Assembly (NCBI GenBank): GCA_937135955.1 | Contig: CAKZOB010000024.1 | Coordinates: forward strand, 1 to 64,000 | DNA: 64,000 bases | DNA from: an uncultured Anaerolineales bacterium | Lineage (GTDB): Bacteria; Chloroflexota; Anaerolineae; Aggregatilineales; Aggregatilineaceae | Direction: 5' to 3' | Shown: one piece after another, positions 1 to 8,762 of the stretch | Position numbering within the stretch: the stretch's first letter is position 1 | How the letters are laid out: each line of letters starts with the position of its first letter | Notes under the pieces: generated by a model | What the model saw: the letters and a program-made list of their open reading frames with translations, nothing else | The model's database searches: none | What the model was told of the DNA's origin: nothing | Translations under genes and position numbers: made by a program

Positions 1-88
1 TCACTCTGGTGGCAATATGGACATTCTTGGCTCATATCCCTATTTTACCAATCTCCTGAATTTTATCCACTCCCCCACAGAACAAGCA

Positions 89-117
89 TTGACGCTTCCC
101 TGGGGCACGGCTATAAT
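89..117 (+). promoter_or_regulatory. Sigma70-type promoter of the rplU operon
   Basis: TTGACG at 89-94 and TATAAT at 112-117 are separated by exactly 17 nt, which predicts a transcription start near 124. This is close to consensus, as expected for a ribosomal protein operon. The next gene on this strand is rplU at 237. Confidence 0.8.
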
Positions 118-126
118 AGCGCACGC

Positions 127-148
127 GCTGTGGGGAACTATCCACAGC
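127..148 (+). promoter_or_regulatory. Hairpin at the 5' end of the rplU leader
   Basis: GCTGTGG (127-133) and CCACAGC (142-148) form a perfect 7 bp stem with an 8 nt loop, almost at the predicted mRNA 5' end. L21 operons in other bacteria can carry autoregulatory leaders. Whether this hairpin is one, or only protects the 5' end, cannot be told from sequence. Confidence 0.4.
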
Positions 149-236
149 AATGTCCTTTCACAACCAATTTTCCCCGTTGGGGCGGCTGTGTGTCAGTTGA
201 GCTACCAGCGGCGGCAAGTGAAGATTGGAGTATCGC

Positions 237-554
237 ATGTACGCAATCGTTCGGACAGGTGGGCGGCAATACCGGGCCGAGCCGGGGCAGTTGATTGACG
301 TTGAGCGGCTGCCCTATGAAGAAGGCGCAACCGTGGAGTTGACAGATGTGTTGTTGGTCGCTCCCGACGAAGGTCAGCCGCTGATTGGCCGCCCGACAGT
401 CGAAGGGGCGGTAGTCAAGGCGACTGTCGTTGAGCAGGGCCGAGGCCCCAAGATTTTCGTCTGGAAGTACAAACCGAAGGAGCGCTATCGTCGGCGCAGG
501 GGACATCGCCAGTACTACACCCGGCTTCGCATTGACAGTATCGCGGGCGTATAG
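237..554 (+). CDS. rplU: 50S ribosomal protein L21
   Basis: A 105-residue protein of normal L21 length, beginning MYAIVRTGGRQYR and ending in the basic region YRRRRGHRQYYTRLRIDSI. L21 binds 23S rRNA in the large subunit. A TTG twelve bases upstream (225) keeps the frame open, but the ATG at 237 gives the family's normal N-terminus. It is the first gene of the rplU-rpmA-rpmE run and lies behind the promoter at 89-117. The L21-L27 pairing is the usual bacterial order. Confidence 0.97.
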   Translation: MYAIVRTGGRQYRAEPGQLIDVERLPYEEGATVELTDVLLVAPDEGQPLIGRPTVEGAVVKATVVEQGRGPKIFVWKYKPKERYRRRRGHRQYYTRLRIDSIAGV

Positions 555-588
555 GTGATCGCTTGGCGGGGACGAGGAGAACAGGACA

Positions 589-873
589 ATGGCACACAAA
601 AAAGGCGGCGGTTCGACTCGCAACGGGCGCGATAGCGAGAGCAAGCGCCTGGGCGTGAAGCGCTTCGGCGGCGAATACGTAGTGCCCGGCAATATCATCG
701 TTCGTCAGCGTGGAACCAAGTTCCACCCTGGCAAGAATGTCGACATGGGCCGCGACTACACCATCTTCGCCACTGCCGAAGGCTACGTGGTCTTTGAAAC
801 CTTTTCCCGCGGTCGCAAACGGATCAGCGTCTATCCTGAAAAGCCAGGCGCTACGGCGACCCCTCAGGCGTAG
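589..873 (+). CDS. rpmA: 50S ribosomal protein L27
   Basis: A 94-residue L27 starting [24 protein letters not shown], the family signature. The N-terminal tail of L27 reaches the peptidyl transferase centre. There is no extra N-terminal cleavage peptide of the Firmicutes kind, so the mature tail is encoded directly. It lies 34 nt after rplU with a GAGGAGAA-type ribosome binding site and is surely co-transcribed with it. Confidence 0.97.
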   Translation: MAHKKGGGSTRNGRDSESKRLGVKRFGGEYVVPGNIIVRQRGTKFHPGKNVDMGRDYTIFATAEGYVVFETFSRGRKRISVYPEKPGATATPQA

Positions 874-962
874 ACTTCGCCCGTCATCGCGATATCTTCG
901 AGGTATACCGCCACGCATCCCCTTTGGCAGGGAACCGTGGCGCGAAAGGTTGAGGATAGAGA

Positions 963-1433
963 ATGCGTGAGAAAATTCACCCTACCTGGTATCCTGAGGC
1001 GCTGGTGATCTGCGCCTGTGGCAATACCTGGACGGTCGGGGCGACTGTGCCGGAAATCCGCACCGACGTGTGCTCCGCCTGCCACCCCTTCTACACTGGC
1101 GAGCAGCGTATTGTGGACACCGAAGGCCAGGTAGATCGCTTCGTGAAGCGCTTGCTGGAGCGCGATCGCAAGTTGGCGGAAGTCGAAGCGCGCGCACAGC
1201 GGGCTACTTCTCCGGAAGTGCCCATTGTCGAGCTGGGCCTGGAAAAGCGCTACACCAACATCCTGATCGAGAACGGTATCGAGGTCGTGGGCGACCTGCT
1301 GGCTCGCTGGCAAGAGGGCGGCGATGAGGCCATCCTGGCTATCCCCGGCATCGGGCGCAAGGTGTTGGCCGACACCAAGAAGTTGCTGCGCGCTCGCGGC
1401 TATCAGATTCCCGGCGAAAGCGCTGCCGAATAG
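963..1433 (+). CDS. rpmE: 50S ribosomal protein L31 with C-terminal alpha-CTD-like HhH domain
   Basis: Residues 1-70 are a zinc-type L31: four cysteines (C17, C19, C37, C40) with the typical opening MREKIHPTWYPEA and the motif CSACHPFYTG. L31 is normally about 70-80 residues, but this protein has 156. After a charged linker (about 60-85), residues 86-150 look like the C-terminal domain of RNA polymerase alpha, with an EL.LE.R..N.L...GI..VGDLL pattern and a helix-hairpin-helix IPGIGRK. The ATG at 963 has a GAGGATAGA ribosome binding site. It is third in the rplU operon and is followed by a terminator. The L31 call is firm; the tail assignment is by pattern only and its role is unknown. Confidence 0.9.
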   Translation: MREKIHPTWYPEALVICACGNTWTVGATVPEIRTDVCSACHPFYTGEQRIVDTEGQVDRFVKRLLERDRKLAEVEARAQRATSPEVPIVELGLEKRYTNILIENGIEVVGDLLARWQEGGDEAILAIPGIGRKVLADTKKLLRARGYQIPGESAAE

Positions 1434-1458
1434 CGCTTGTACTCCCTTCTGAGTTGTG

Positions 1459-1495
1459 GGGCAGGTTTTCTGGCGGATAACCTGCCCTTTTGTTT
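1459..1495 (+). terminator. Rho-independent terminator after rpmE
   Basis: GGGCAGGTT (1459-1467) pairs perfectly with AACCTGCCC (1479-1487) and is followed by TTTTGTTT. It ends the rplU-rpmA-rpmE operon before tdk. Confidence 0.85.
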
Positions 1496-1545
1496 GGTGG
1501 TAGAATTCACCCGTAATCGTGCTTCTGAAAGAGGGGACGGCGGAC

Positions 1546-2124
1546 ATGAAGCATCACAGTGGCCGCGTCGAAGTCATTTGTGGCAGCATGTTCAGCGGCA
1601 AGACAGAAGAACTAATCCGGCGGGTACGGCGAGCTATGATCGCACGCCAGAAGGTGCAGGTCTTCAAACCGGCTATTGACGCGCGCTATTCATTGCAGCG
1701 GGTCACTTCACACAACGGCCAGGATTTTGAGGCTATTCCCGTGGAGACAGTTGCCGAGATCGCGTCGCTCATTGAACCAGACACAACGGTAGTGGCCATT
1801 GACGAAGCACAGTTCTTTGACGAGGAGATTGTGCGGTTTGTCGAGCGACTGGCCGCGCGAGGGATTCGCGTGATCCTGGCTGGCCTGGATACCGATTTCC
1901 GCGGCGAACCTTTTGGCCCGATGCCCAGTCTGCTATGCCGGGCCGATGAAGTGATCAAGCTCCATGCTATCTGTATGGTCTGCGGCGAAGAAGCAACGCG
2001 GACGCAGCGCCTGGTCAACGGCCAGCCCGCCCGCTACGACGATCCCATCATCATGGTGGGCGCAGCCGAAGCATACGAGGCCCGCTGCCGCGAGCATCAC
2101 ATCGTGCCTGGCAAACCGGGATAA
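1546..2124 (+). CDS. tdk: Thymidine kinase
   Basis: A type II thymidine kinase of 192 residues that phosphorylates thymidine in the pyrimidine salvage pathway. Visible motifs are the P-loop [14 protein letters not shown], the Walker B/base region DEAQFFDEE, a zinc-binding set beginning CMVC and ending ARCREHH, and the lasso-like AEAYEARC. The ATG at 1546 follows an AGAGGGGA ribosome binding site; a GTG at 1519 in frame would add nine residues but would lie ahead of that site. The gene stands alone behind the rpmE terminator. Confidence 0.95.
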   Translation: MKHHSGRVEVICGSMFSGKTEELIRRVRRAMIARQKVQVFKPAIDARYSLQRVTSHNGQDFEAIPVETVAEIASLIEPDTTVVAIDEAQFFDEEIVRFVERLAARGIRVILAGLDTDFRGEPFGPMPSLLCRADEVIKLHAICMVCGEEATRTQRLVNGQPARYDDPIIMVGAAEAYEARCREHHIVPGKPG

Positions 2125-2147
2125 CGGTCTTGAGCGCGCGACACGCT

Positions 2148-3404
2148 TCAGCGGAACAGGAGGAAGATCACGCTCAGCGCTTCCTCAGGCGCAGTGACCG
2201 AGATCAGCAGCGGGATGAAATTGTAGAAGAAGTGAGTAATCATCGCAGCGCCGGTTCCGTACCTGTCGCGCAGCCACCCAAAGGTCACCGCGACGCCGAG
2301 GATGATCAGCCAGGCCGGTGTCAGCGTGTACTGAGCGTGGATCAGGGTGAACACGATGGCCGTGGGCCACAGGCCAAAGACGGGCTGTAAGGCACCGCGG
2401 AAGGCGACTTCCTCTCCGATAGCAGCCATTGCCGCTACCAGGAACGCCAGCCAAACCGAGTTGACGCTCTCGGCAAGGGCGTCAGAGGCTTTGGTTTGTT
2501 CTTCATAGGTTTCCTCCGACACCAACGCCATCCAGATGGCGCTGAGCGTCGCTACAAATACGAACAGGGCCACGACCAGAACCAGGGCAATCATGATGCC
2601 GCGCTGCCCTGGCCAGTACAGCCCCAGGCGTTCGCGCACCTGTGTCCAGTTTCGGCGTGTGCCTAGCCCTACCCCAAACAGACTCAGCACAACGAACGGT
2701 ATAAAGTTGGCCAACAGGTCGGCGATGCCAAGCCCGTTCTCATAGGTTTCCGCAAGCCCTGTCAGCCCTCCGCCCAGGGCAAAAGTGATGACTTGCAGGC
2801 CTACCCCATACAGGCAGATATACATGGCAGCCAGGTGGACGATCGAGTCTGGCCGGAAACCACCTCTTGCCCTGCTGGACTGACGGCGATCATCTGCTGC
2901 ATGCACAGCGGGCATCGGCGGCATACTCGGTTCTGAAACCATTTCCTCGGTGTAGTAGTTCAAGATTTGTGGGAATAGGGGTGTGGACTGTGGTTTGGGC
3001 TGTAATGTCCAGTCTGACAGGGATGAGACAGGAGCGGTTTCGTAGTTTTCCTCAGCGGGAGGAAACAACACTGCGATTCGATGCCGAACCCCAGACGGTA
3101 GCAGAGCGATCCCCGCCACTCCGGTGAGAATAGCGGCCACAGAACCTATCCACACTTCGGACTTGTTCACCTCACCGAGGGCGTCAGGGTTCAGATAGGC
3201 CACTGCCAGCAAGACAACGCCGAAAACCAAAATGAGGGTGTCAAGTATAAGCATCAGCCGGCGAACATAGGTCCGCAGATCGAGAGGCTGTCGTGTCCAA
3301 CGACTCAGGACGATCGGCTGACGCTCGATCAGATTGACGGCAATCACCACACCGGTAATCGTGACCACTGTGATCGCCAGGCTCAGGATTTCGTCCAGGG
3401 ACAC
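2148..3404 (-). CDS. CPBP-family intramembrane metalloprotease
   Basis: A 418-residue polytopic membrane protein. The last 200 residues hold the CPBP (Abi/CAAX protease) motifs in order: GEEVAFRGAL (EExxxR), FTLIHAQ (FxxxH) and HFFYN (HxxxN). The N-terminal half has several further hydrophobic segments with a Pro/Arg-rich loop between. The start is a GTG with a GAGGTGAAG ribosome binding site. Family members cleave prenylated or bacteriocin-type substrates; the substrate here is unknown. It lies 46 nt downstream of a small unknown gene on the same strand and converges with tdk. Confidence 0.85.
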   Translation of the reverse strand: MSLDEILSLAITVVTITGVVIAVNLIERQPIVLSRWTRQPLDLRTYVRRLMLILDTLILVFGVVLLAVAYLNPDALGEVNKSEVWIGSVAAILTGVAGIALLPSGVRHRIAVLFPPAEENYETAPVSSLSDWTLQPKPQSTPLFPQILNYYTEEMVSEPSMPPMPAVHAADDRRQSSRARGGFRPDSIVHLAAMYICLYGVGLQVITFALGGGLTGLAETYENGLGIADLLANFIPFVVLSLFGVGLGTRRNWTQVRERLGLYWPGQRGIMIALVLVVALFVFVATLSAIWMALVSEETYEEQTKASDALAESVNSVWLAFLVAAMAAIGEEVAFRGALQPVFGLWPTAIVFTLIHAQYTLTPAWLIILGVAVTFGWLRDRYGTGAAMITHFFYNFIPLLISVTAPEEALSVIFLLFR

Positions 3405-3450
3405 GCTTCACCTCATAGCGATCATGACAAGAGAGACAGGTACCTGGCCA

Positions 3451-3870
3451 TCAGGCTTTCTCGCTCAGCAGTCTTTGATATGCTCCCTCCCAGGCGTCCG
3501 ACTCGCGCATCAGGCGCGTGACCTTGATATCCGCAAACCTGGGGAACAACTCGACCAGCAGGCGAGGCAGGCTTTCCCACTCTTCGTCCCGGATGAGTTT
3601 TTCCAGGCGAGCTGCGTAAGCCCCGGCCCACGTCCAGCGTTGGCGTAGCTGCTCGGCTTTGAGCCAGTAATCGCGTTTCTCCCACGCCAGAGCAGAACTT
3701 TCGATGCCTTCGTCTATTGTCCGCAGACACAACGCTAGCTGGGCAGCCATATCTTTCGCTTCGTTGTCCAGTTCGGCCTTTTGACTCAGGTGCCGCAGCA
3801 ATTCGGCGGCTGTGCGCATCTGATAATTACGGACACTGGTCGGGTTATTGATATTCACCACGCGTCCCAT
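3451..3870 (-). CDS. Hypothetical protein, helical, 139 aa
   Basis: I do not recognise this protein. It is charged and predicted to be mostly helical, with no signal peptide, membrane segment or cysteine cluster. It has Trp/Tyr-rich stretches such as KRDYWLKAEQLRQRWTW. It starts MGRVVNINNP and appears to be the first gene of a pair with the CPBP protease. A possible promoter on this strand reads TTGACA (3956-3951), 17 nt, TAAGGT (3933-3928). Confidence 0.7.
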   Translation of the reverse strand: MGRVVNINNPTSVRNYQMRTAAELLRHLSQKAELDNEAKDMAAQLALCLRTIDEGIESSALAWEKRDYWLKAEQLRQRWTWAGAYAARLEKLIRDEEWESLPRLLVELFPRFADIKVTRLMRESDAWEGAYQRLLSEKA

Positions 3871-4125
3871 TGATGAAGAAATCTCCTGTGTAAGCTGAGA
3901 TCACGGCTGGCACGGATCGTTCCGGCAACCTTAATAAGGAACTTGACCGCTGTCAAGGGCTTGATCCCTGAAGACAAGACGGCCATTCTATCGCGTCTGA
4001 TGCACCTGCGCTGCTATAACCTTAGTTCAGGTCGTGCTACCTGACAACTTCGGGTTGTTCTGCTGCAGGTCATCGCGTCTATCGCTCAAGATTGTGCTAT
4101 CATCGAGCGCGGGAGGGGCCGTGGC

Positions 4126-4797
4126 ATGACGGAAATCGTATTGGTGCGGCACGCGGAAAACGACTGGGTACGAACAGGCAAACTGGCCGGCTGGACTCCT
4201 GGCGTGCATCTCAATGAGCACGGTCGCCTGCAGGCGGCTGCCCTTGCCGAGCGTCTATCCTCCGTGCGCATCGTTGCAATCTATTCCAGCCCCTTGGAGC
4301 GCACTATGGAAACCGCCGAAGCCATCGCTGCTCGCCATCCAGGCATGGTGGTGCAGACGCTAGACGCTCTGGGAGAAGTGCGTTTTGGCGCATGGCAGGG
4401 GCGACCTCTGCGCAAACTTCGCCGCGAGCCTTTGTGGCGTCTGGTACAGGTGTATCCCAGCCGCGTCGTTTTCCCCAGTGGTGAATCCTTCCGCGAGGCT
4501 CAGATGCGGGCGGTTGGCGCGATCGAGACTCTGGCTGACCGTTATAGTCGCCAACGGATCGTGGTCGTGTCACATAGCGACATTATCAAGCTTGTCCTGG
4601 CACACTACCTGGGGATGCATCTTGACTTGTTCCAGCGCATCGAGGTCGCGCCCGCTTCGCTCTCGATTTTGTACCTGGGGCCAGAGCGTCCGCTGGTTCG
4701 CTGCATTAACGATGCGTCCCATGTGCCGCCGCCTGCTGCGCTCAGAGAGGTTCGCGGTTGGCGCAGACTGCGCGCCCTGGTGCGCCGCCGAAGCTGA
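4126..4797 (+). CDS. Histidine phosphatase family protein (MSMEG_4193-like putative phosphomutase)
   Basis: A 223-residue histidine phosphatase. The phosphohistidine motif is LVRHAEN near the N-terminus and the second catalytic His is in VVVSHSDIIK (about residue 147). It matches the MSMEG_4193 subfamily, which travels with DUF3090 and SCO1664-like proteins, exactly the next two genes here. The substrate is not established for this subfamily. An extended -10 (TGC-TATCAT at 4095-4103) lies just upstream. The C-terminal tail is Arg-rich. Confidence 0.88.
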   Translation: MTEIVLVRHAENDWVRTGKLAGWTPGVHLNEHGRLQAAALAERLSSVRIVAIYSSPLERTMETAEAIAARHPGMVVQTLDALGEVRFGAWQGRPLRKLRREPLWRLVQVYPSRVVFPSGESFREAQMRAVGAIETLADRYSRQRIVVVSHSDIIKLVLAHYLGMHLDLFQRIEVAPASLSILYLGPERPLVRCINDASHVPPPAALREVRGWRRLRALVRRRS

Positions 4798-4879
4798 GCC
4801 TTTGGAAAAGCATGCCCTTGCGCTTAGAATCAGTACAGACAGCGTGGCCCTAGCGCCTCGTGAGGAGAATACCGGTCGT

Positions 4880-5380
4880 ATGCAGCCCAGAGAAATTGAG
4901 CTAGACCCTGTTGATTTCATCACCGTGGGAACGATCGGCCCCAAAGGTCGCCGCGTGTTTCATCTGCAGGCAGGCAAGGGGCGGCAGCTCGTGACGGTGA
5001 TCATCGAGAAGCAACAGGCCCAGGCCTTATCAGAAGCGGTGGATGAAATGCTGGACGATCTGAGCAATAAGTACCAGGTCGCCCCAGCAGCCGAGGTAGA
5101 TTTGTCTCGGTGGGATATGTCTCTGCGCGATCCCGTTCAACCCTTGTTCCGCGTAGGCCAGATGGGATTGGGCTACGATGCCGAGCGCGATCTGGTGGTG
5201 CTGGTCGCTCAGGAACTGGTGGTGGAAGACGAACAACTTGAAGTTCCCGATCCGCGGGTAATTCGGCTCTGGGCGACGCGCGAACAGGTGCGCGCCCTGG
5301 CGGAACATGCGCGCAATGTGGTCAAGCAGGGCCGCGCCGATCCCAAGACCAACGGTCACCTGATCTACTACTGGACGTGA
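4880..5380 (+). CDS. DUF3090 family protein
   Basis: A 166-residue soluble protein beginning MQPREIELDPVDFITVGTIG and containing the family pattern GRRVFHLQAGKG. The frame is open far upstream, but that part overlaps the phosphatase in another frame; the ATG at 4880 gives the normal family start. It sits between the histidine phosphatase and the SCO1664-like gene and overlaps the latter by one base. Function is unknown; the fixed three-gene arrangement is known from Actinobacteria, where it is often near mycothiol ligase. Confidence 0.88.
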   Translation: MQPREIELDPVDFITVGTIGPKGRRVFHLQAGKGRQLVTVIIEKQQAQALSEAVDEMLDDLSNKYQVAPAAEVDLSRWDMSLRDPVQPLFRVGQMGLGYDAERDLVVLVAQELVVEDEQLEVPDPRVIRLWATREQVRALAEHARNVVKQGRADPKTNGHLIYYWT

Positions 5381-6162
5381 TGGATAATGAACTATCCGTA
5401 CCTGACGCAAAGCCCCTGGACCGCGTTTACCTGTGCGGCCAGTGGGTGAGCATGGCGCGTGTTGAGACTCTCCTCAGCAGCGGAGAGATTGAACGTGCCG
5501 TGTCCAAGGCCCTGTGGGGTTCTAATTACGCGATCCTCCTTTCGGTACGCGACGCTGAGTTGAGCGCTCTGGTGGTATACAAGCCGCAACGAGGCGAGCG
5601 CCCTTTGTGGGATTTCCCCGATGGCACTCTGTATCAGCGTGAGTTTCTCTCGTATCTGACGTCGAAAGCGTTGGGCTGGTACTTGGTGCCACCTACCGTC
5701 ATCCGCGATGGCCCACACGGCGTTGGCTCCTGGCAGCTTTTCGTCGAGCACGATCCGCGTGTAACCTACTTCAGCCTGGACGATAGCTTTGTCGAGCAGC
5801 TTCAGCGCTTCGCTGTTTTTGACTACTTGGTTAACAATGCGGATCGTAAAGGGGGACATGTACTGCTTGATCCGCGTGGCAGACTATGGGGCATTGATCA
5901 CGGGCTGACATTTCACCCCGCGCCCAAGTTGCGCACGGTCATCTGGGAATTTGCCGGGCAGCCAGTTCCGGCTTCTCTCCTGACCAGCGTGGATACCCTG
6001 CGTGGGCTACTGTGTGAGGACAGCACGTTGCTTGAGCAGTTGTGCCGCTTTCTTTCGGAGCGCGAGATAACAGCGCTGCACAATCGCGTCGAGCGCTTGC
6101 TGGCTTCTCCGTTCTTTCCTTTCCCTGGCGCTGGCCCGAGTCGTCCCTGGCCGCCCGTTTAG
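5380..6162 (+). CDS. SCO1664 family protein (PI3/PI4-kinase-like fold)
   Basis: About 260 residues with kinase-like motifs of the SCO1664 family: VYKPQRGERPLWDFPDGTL near the N-terminus (the Lys region), then VNNADRKGGHVLLDPRGRLWGIDHGLTF, which carries the NxxxRxxGH and IDHG segments typical of PI3/PI4-kinase-like catalytic loops. The ATG at 5380 overlaps the DUF3090 stop as TGATG; a GTG at 5377 is an alternative. It is the last gene of the trio and converges with the TPR gene at 6203. The actual phosphate acceptor is unknown. Confidence 0.87.
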   Translation: MDNELSVPDAKPLDRVYLCGQWVSMARVETLLSSGEIERAVSKALWGSNYAILLSVRDAELSALVVYKPQRGERPLWDFPDGTLYQREFLSYLTSKALGWYLVPPTVIRDGPHGVGSWQLFVEHDPRVTYFSLDDSFVEQLQRFAVFDYLVNNADRKGGHVLLDPRGRLWGIDHGLTFHPAPKLRTVIWEFAGQPVPASLLTSVDTLRGLLCEDSTLLEQLCRFLSEREITALHNRVERLLASPFFPFPGAGPSRPWPPV

Positions 6163-6202
6163 CCGCTCCTCAGCGGGAAGCCGAAAACTTTCATTCGCCC
6201 CT

Positions 6203-8563
6203 TCATGGTATCTGCTCAGGCAACGCCGTCGGCGGCATGGCGGTTGGTGTGCCAGTTCGCGCGGGGCCACTGGGCGGTGTTCGGGTGATGACCGTCGGCT
6301 CCGGGGTTGGTGTCGGCGTGGGTGTGGCTGTTGGTCTGGCCTGCTCTTCCCACCAGGCCTGCGCCTGCTCCTCCACTTCCGCCGCGTGCGCCTCAAACGT
6401 AGGGTCTACAAAGGGGTAACGATACCACCCCGCCCAGAAGCGTATCCAGCGGTAGGACTCGGCAGCACGCGCCGGGTCACTCAGCGCTTCCAGAATCAGA
6501 CCCCGATAGTACTGATCGACGGGATCATCGCGTACCAACAGGGCCTGAACGAGATCGTTCAACGCCAGTTGCAGGGCAAGCCGCCCCTGTCCTGTCAAGG
6601 AAGCCCCCTGCTGCTGGAGAGTGAGATGATACTGCGCCTGCGCCCGCAGGGAGTGTGCCTCTGCCTGTTGGTCTTCATCTGCCAGGGTACTGATGAAGCT
6701 ATCTGATAGCTTGGCCATCATCGGCGCATAGCTGCACGACAGTTTGCCCGGATATAGCGAACATACCTCAATCAACAACTGCGCTTGCCAGAGCTGATAT
6801 GCGGAGTTTTGTGGCTGCGCTGCTACCAGTTGGCTCACCCACGATTGCGCATCCGCGTAGTCCCCCAGCCGCATGGCAATATCTGCCAGATGCTCGGCGA
6901 TTTCGACTCTCAGCGATCCATCGTCGGCAAAGACGGCTTGGCGCAGGTCTGCCCGCGCTTCTCTGTAACGGCCCTGAGCGAAATATAACGTCCCGCGCAG
7001 TTCATAAGCCTGCAGGATCACCGCGTCACTCTCTTCGGGCAGGCTGTCGGCATTTTCCAGAATGCGTGCCAGCGCGGTCTCGGCCATTTGCAGATTGCCC
7101 TCGCCCAGCCGTGCCTCCGCCAGATACAGATACCCTGCCGGATCGCCAGGATAGTACAGGAGCAACGACTGCGCGCTACGCACTGCCAGCCCGTAGTACT
7201 GGAGTCGCCTGGTTCCCGGCCCAGAGTCTTCCGCCAGACGTAGATAAGCTTTCGCCTGCAGATGCAGGGCAGGCAGCAAAGCCGGGTCCATGTACAGCGC
7301 GCGGCCCACATAATTGAGAGCGACTGCCGGTTGATTGTCGTCTAGTTCGATCTCAGCAGCCACAACCAGCAGATTCAGATCATTGGGGCGCTCTACCAAT
7401 GCCTGCGCGATCGTGCTGCGCGCAGTTGCCCGGTCGCCACGCGCCATTTCAAGCCGCGCCTTCACTACCGCGGCCTGGACAAGCCGCCCGTCTTCCCGCA
7501 ACGCTTCCGTGGCCAGGTCCAGTGCTCGCGTGGAGCGGGGGTCTTGCTGGTATAACACTTCAGCCATACCTGCCAGGATGATCGGTTCGTTCTGGCAGGT
7601 TGAGTAACCGCGCTCCGGTCTGAAGCTCTGTGCCCACTCCAGTAATTGCATGGCCTCCTGATAATTGCGCAGCGCGGCCAGACTAAGCGCTTCATAGTAA
7701 ACGAGCATAGGATAGCAGTGCTGGCCCGACCGTTCGCGTTCGGTCCTCAGCTTATCGCGCGCCGTCTCGTACTCGCCGATGGTGTAATATCCTGCTGCTT
7801 CCTGAACTATCCGCGCTACATTGGGATGCACACGTGGATAGATTTCGGTGGGTTCCGCCAGGGCAAAGGGATCGCCAGCCACCAGATCGGAGGGAATCTC
7901 GGTCGGCGGTACGGCCATCGGCTGCGGGAAGTCCGTCGGCGTAGGCCCGCCCTTGGTCGGCGTGAACGTGGGGCGAGGCGTCTGTGAGGGCATGCGCGTG
8001 ATCAGATGCCCTTCCGGTTCTGCTGGCCCTTCAAGCAGTCCGCTGGCCCTCAGCACCAGGAAACCTCCTCCCACCAGCACCACCAGCAACAACATGGCGG
8101 CTGCCGCCATAGCCTGACGCAACTGTGTGGCACCGCTTTCGGCATAGCGCCCCTTGCGCTTGTGAGACCAGACGACGGTAGAGGGTTCGGGAAACAGGCC
8201 AGCCTGATAGCGCCGCAGGAAATCGTCAACAGCCTGTAGTACACGGGCGTACCTGTTCTCATCCAGGGTCGGGATCACCGTGCTGCCGACCTGTTCCCCT
8301 GCGCCACGCCCTGGCTCAACGCCCAGCGCTTTCAGCCCCTTCAAAGCAAACTCGTTGGCAGGGTTGATCTCCAGAAGTTTCTTCAGGCAGAATAGCCGTT
8401 CGGTGTCATCAGCCGCCACGCTGCTCAGCCACATCCAGGCGATCTCGTTGCGTGGGTCGAGCCGTACAACGTTCTGCAAGATGGTGCGCGCTGCTTCGCG
8501 CTGCCCGGCACGAGCCGCAGCGATGCCCTGATGCAGCATTTGGTTGAGCGATTCCTGCCCCAT
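6203..8563 (-). CDS. TPR-repeat membrane protein with Pro/Thr-rich linkers
   Basis: A 786-residue protein. Residues 1-80 form helical TPR-like repeats (LDPRNEIAWMWLSSVA, INPANEFALKGLKAL). A single membrane segment lies at about 151-173, followed by a Pro/Thr-rich linker with TPTPTD-like runs. Residues 235-740 hold many TPR units (FAQGRYREARADLRQAV type). The C-terminal 40 residues are again Pro/Thr-rich. The arrangement suggests a small cytoplasmic N-terminus and a large external TPR scaffold. It is divergently placed against another TPR gene at 8763. The role is unknown. Confidence 0.85.
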   Translation of the reverse strand: MGQESLNQMLHQGIAAARAGQREAARTILQNVVRLDPRNEIAWMWLSSVAADDTERLFCLKKLLEINPANEFALKGLKALGVEPGRGAGEQVGSTVIPTLDENRYARVLQAVDDFLRRYQAGLFPEPSTVVWSHKRKGRYAESGATQLRQAMAAAAMLLLVVLVGGGFLVLRASGLLEGPAEPEGHLITRMPSQTPRPTFTPTKGGPTPTDFPQPMAVPPTEIPSDLVAGDPFALAEPTEIYPRVHPNVARIVQEAAGYYTIGEYETARDKLRTERERSGQHCYPMLVYYEALSLAALRNYQEAMQLLEWAQSFRPERGYSTCQNEPIILAGMAEVLYQQDPRSTRALDLATEALREDGRLVQAAVVKARLEMARGDRATARSTIAQALVERPNDLNLLVVAAEIELDDNQPAVALNYVGRALYMDPALLPALHLQAKAYLRLAEDSGPGTRRLQYYGLAVRSAQSLLLYYPGDPAGYLYLAEARLGEGNLQMAETALARILENADSLPEESDAVILQAYELRGTLYFAQGRYREARADLRQAVFADDGSLRVEIAEHLADIAMRLGDYADAQSWVSQLVAAQPQNSAYQLWQAQLLIEVCSLYPGKLSCSYAPMMAKLSDSFISTLADEDQQAEAHSLRAQAQYHLTLQQQGASLTGQGRLALQLALNDLVQALLVRDDPVDQYYRGLILEALSDPARAAESYRWIRFWAGWYRYPFVDPTFEAHAAEVEEQAQAWWEEQARPTATPTPTPTPEPTVITRTPPSGPARTGTPTAMPPTALPEQIP

Positions 8564-8762
8564 ATGTCGCGCCTCACCCCTGCCAAATCTTTACCGGTGC
8601 TACGTGTGCGCGTTCATTGTACAACAACACGCCGTAAGCCAAAAACTGGCCATCAGCAACTCTTGCTCATACATTTGTTCTAATGCGTGCCCGGTAGCGT
8701 TCGACTATAATGAGGCCAGACGCCGGGGCAAGATATGGCCCATGACTGGAAGCGAGTACACC

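Noticed and set aside
8544-8762. Upstream extension of the large acidic TPR gene
   Set aside because: It precedes the TATAAT at 8706-8711 and overlaps the divergent gene start. The encoded residues lack TPR character.
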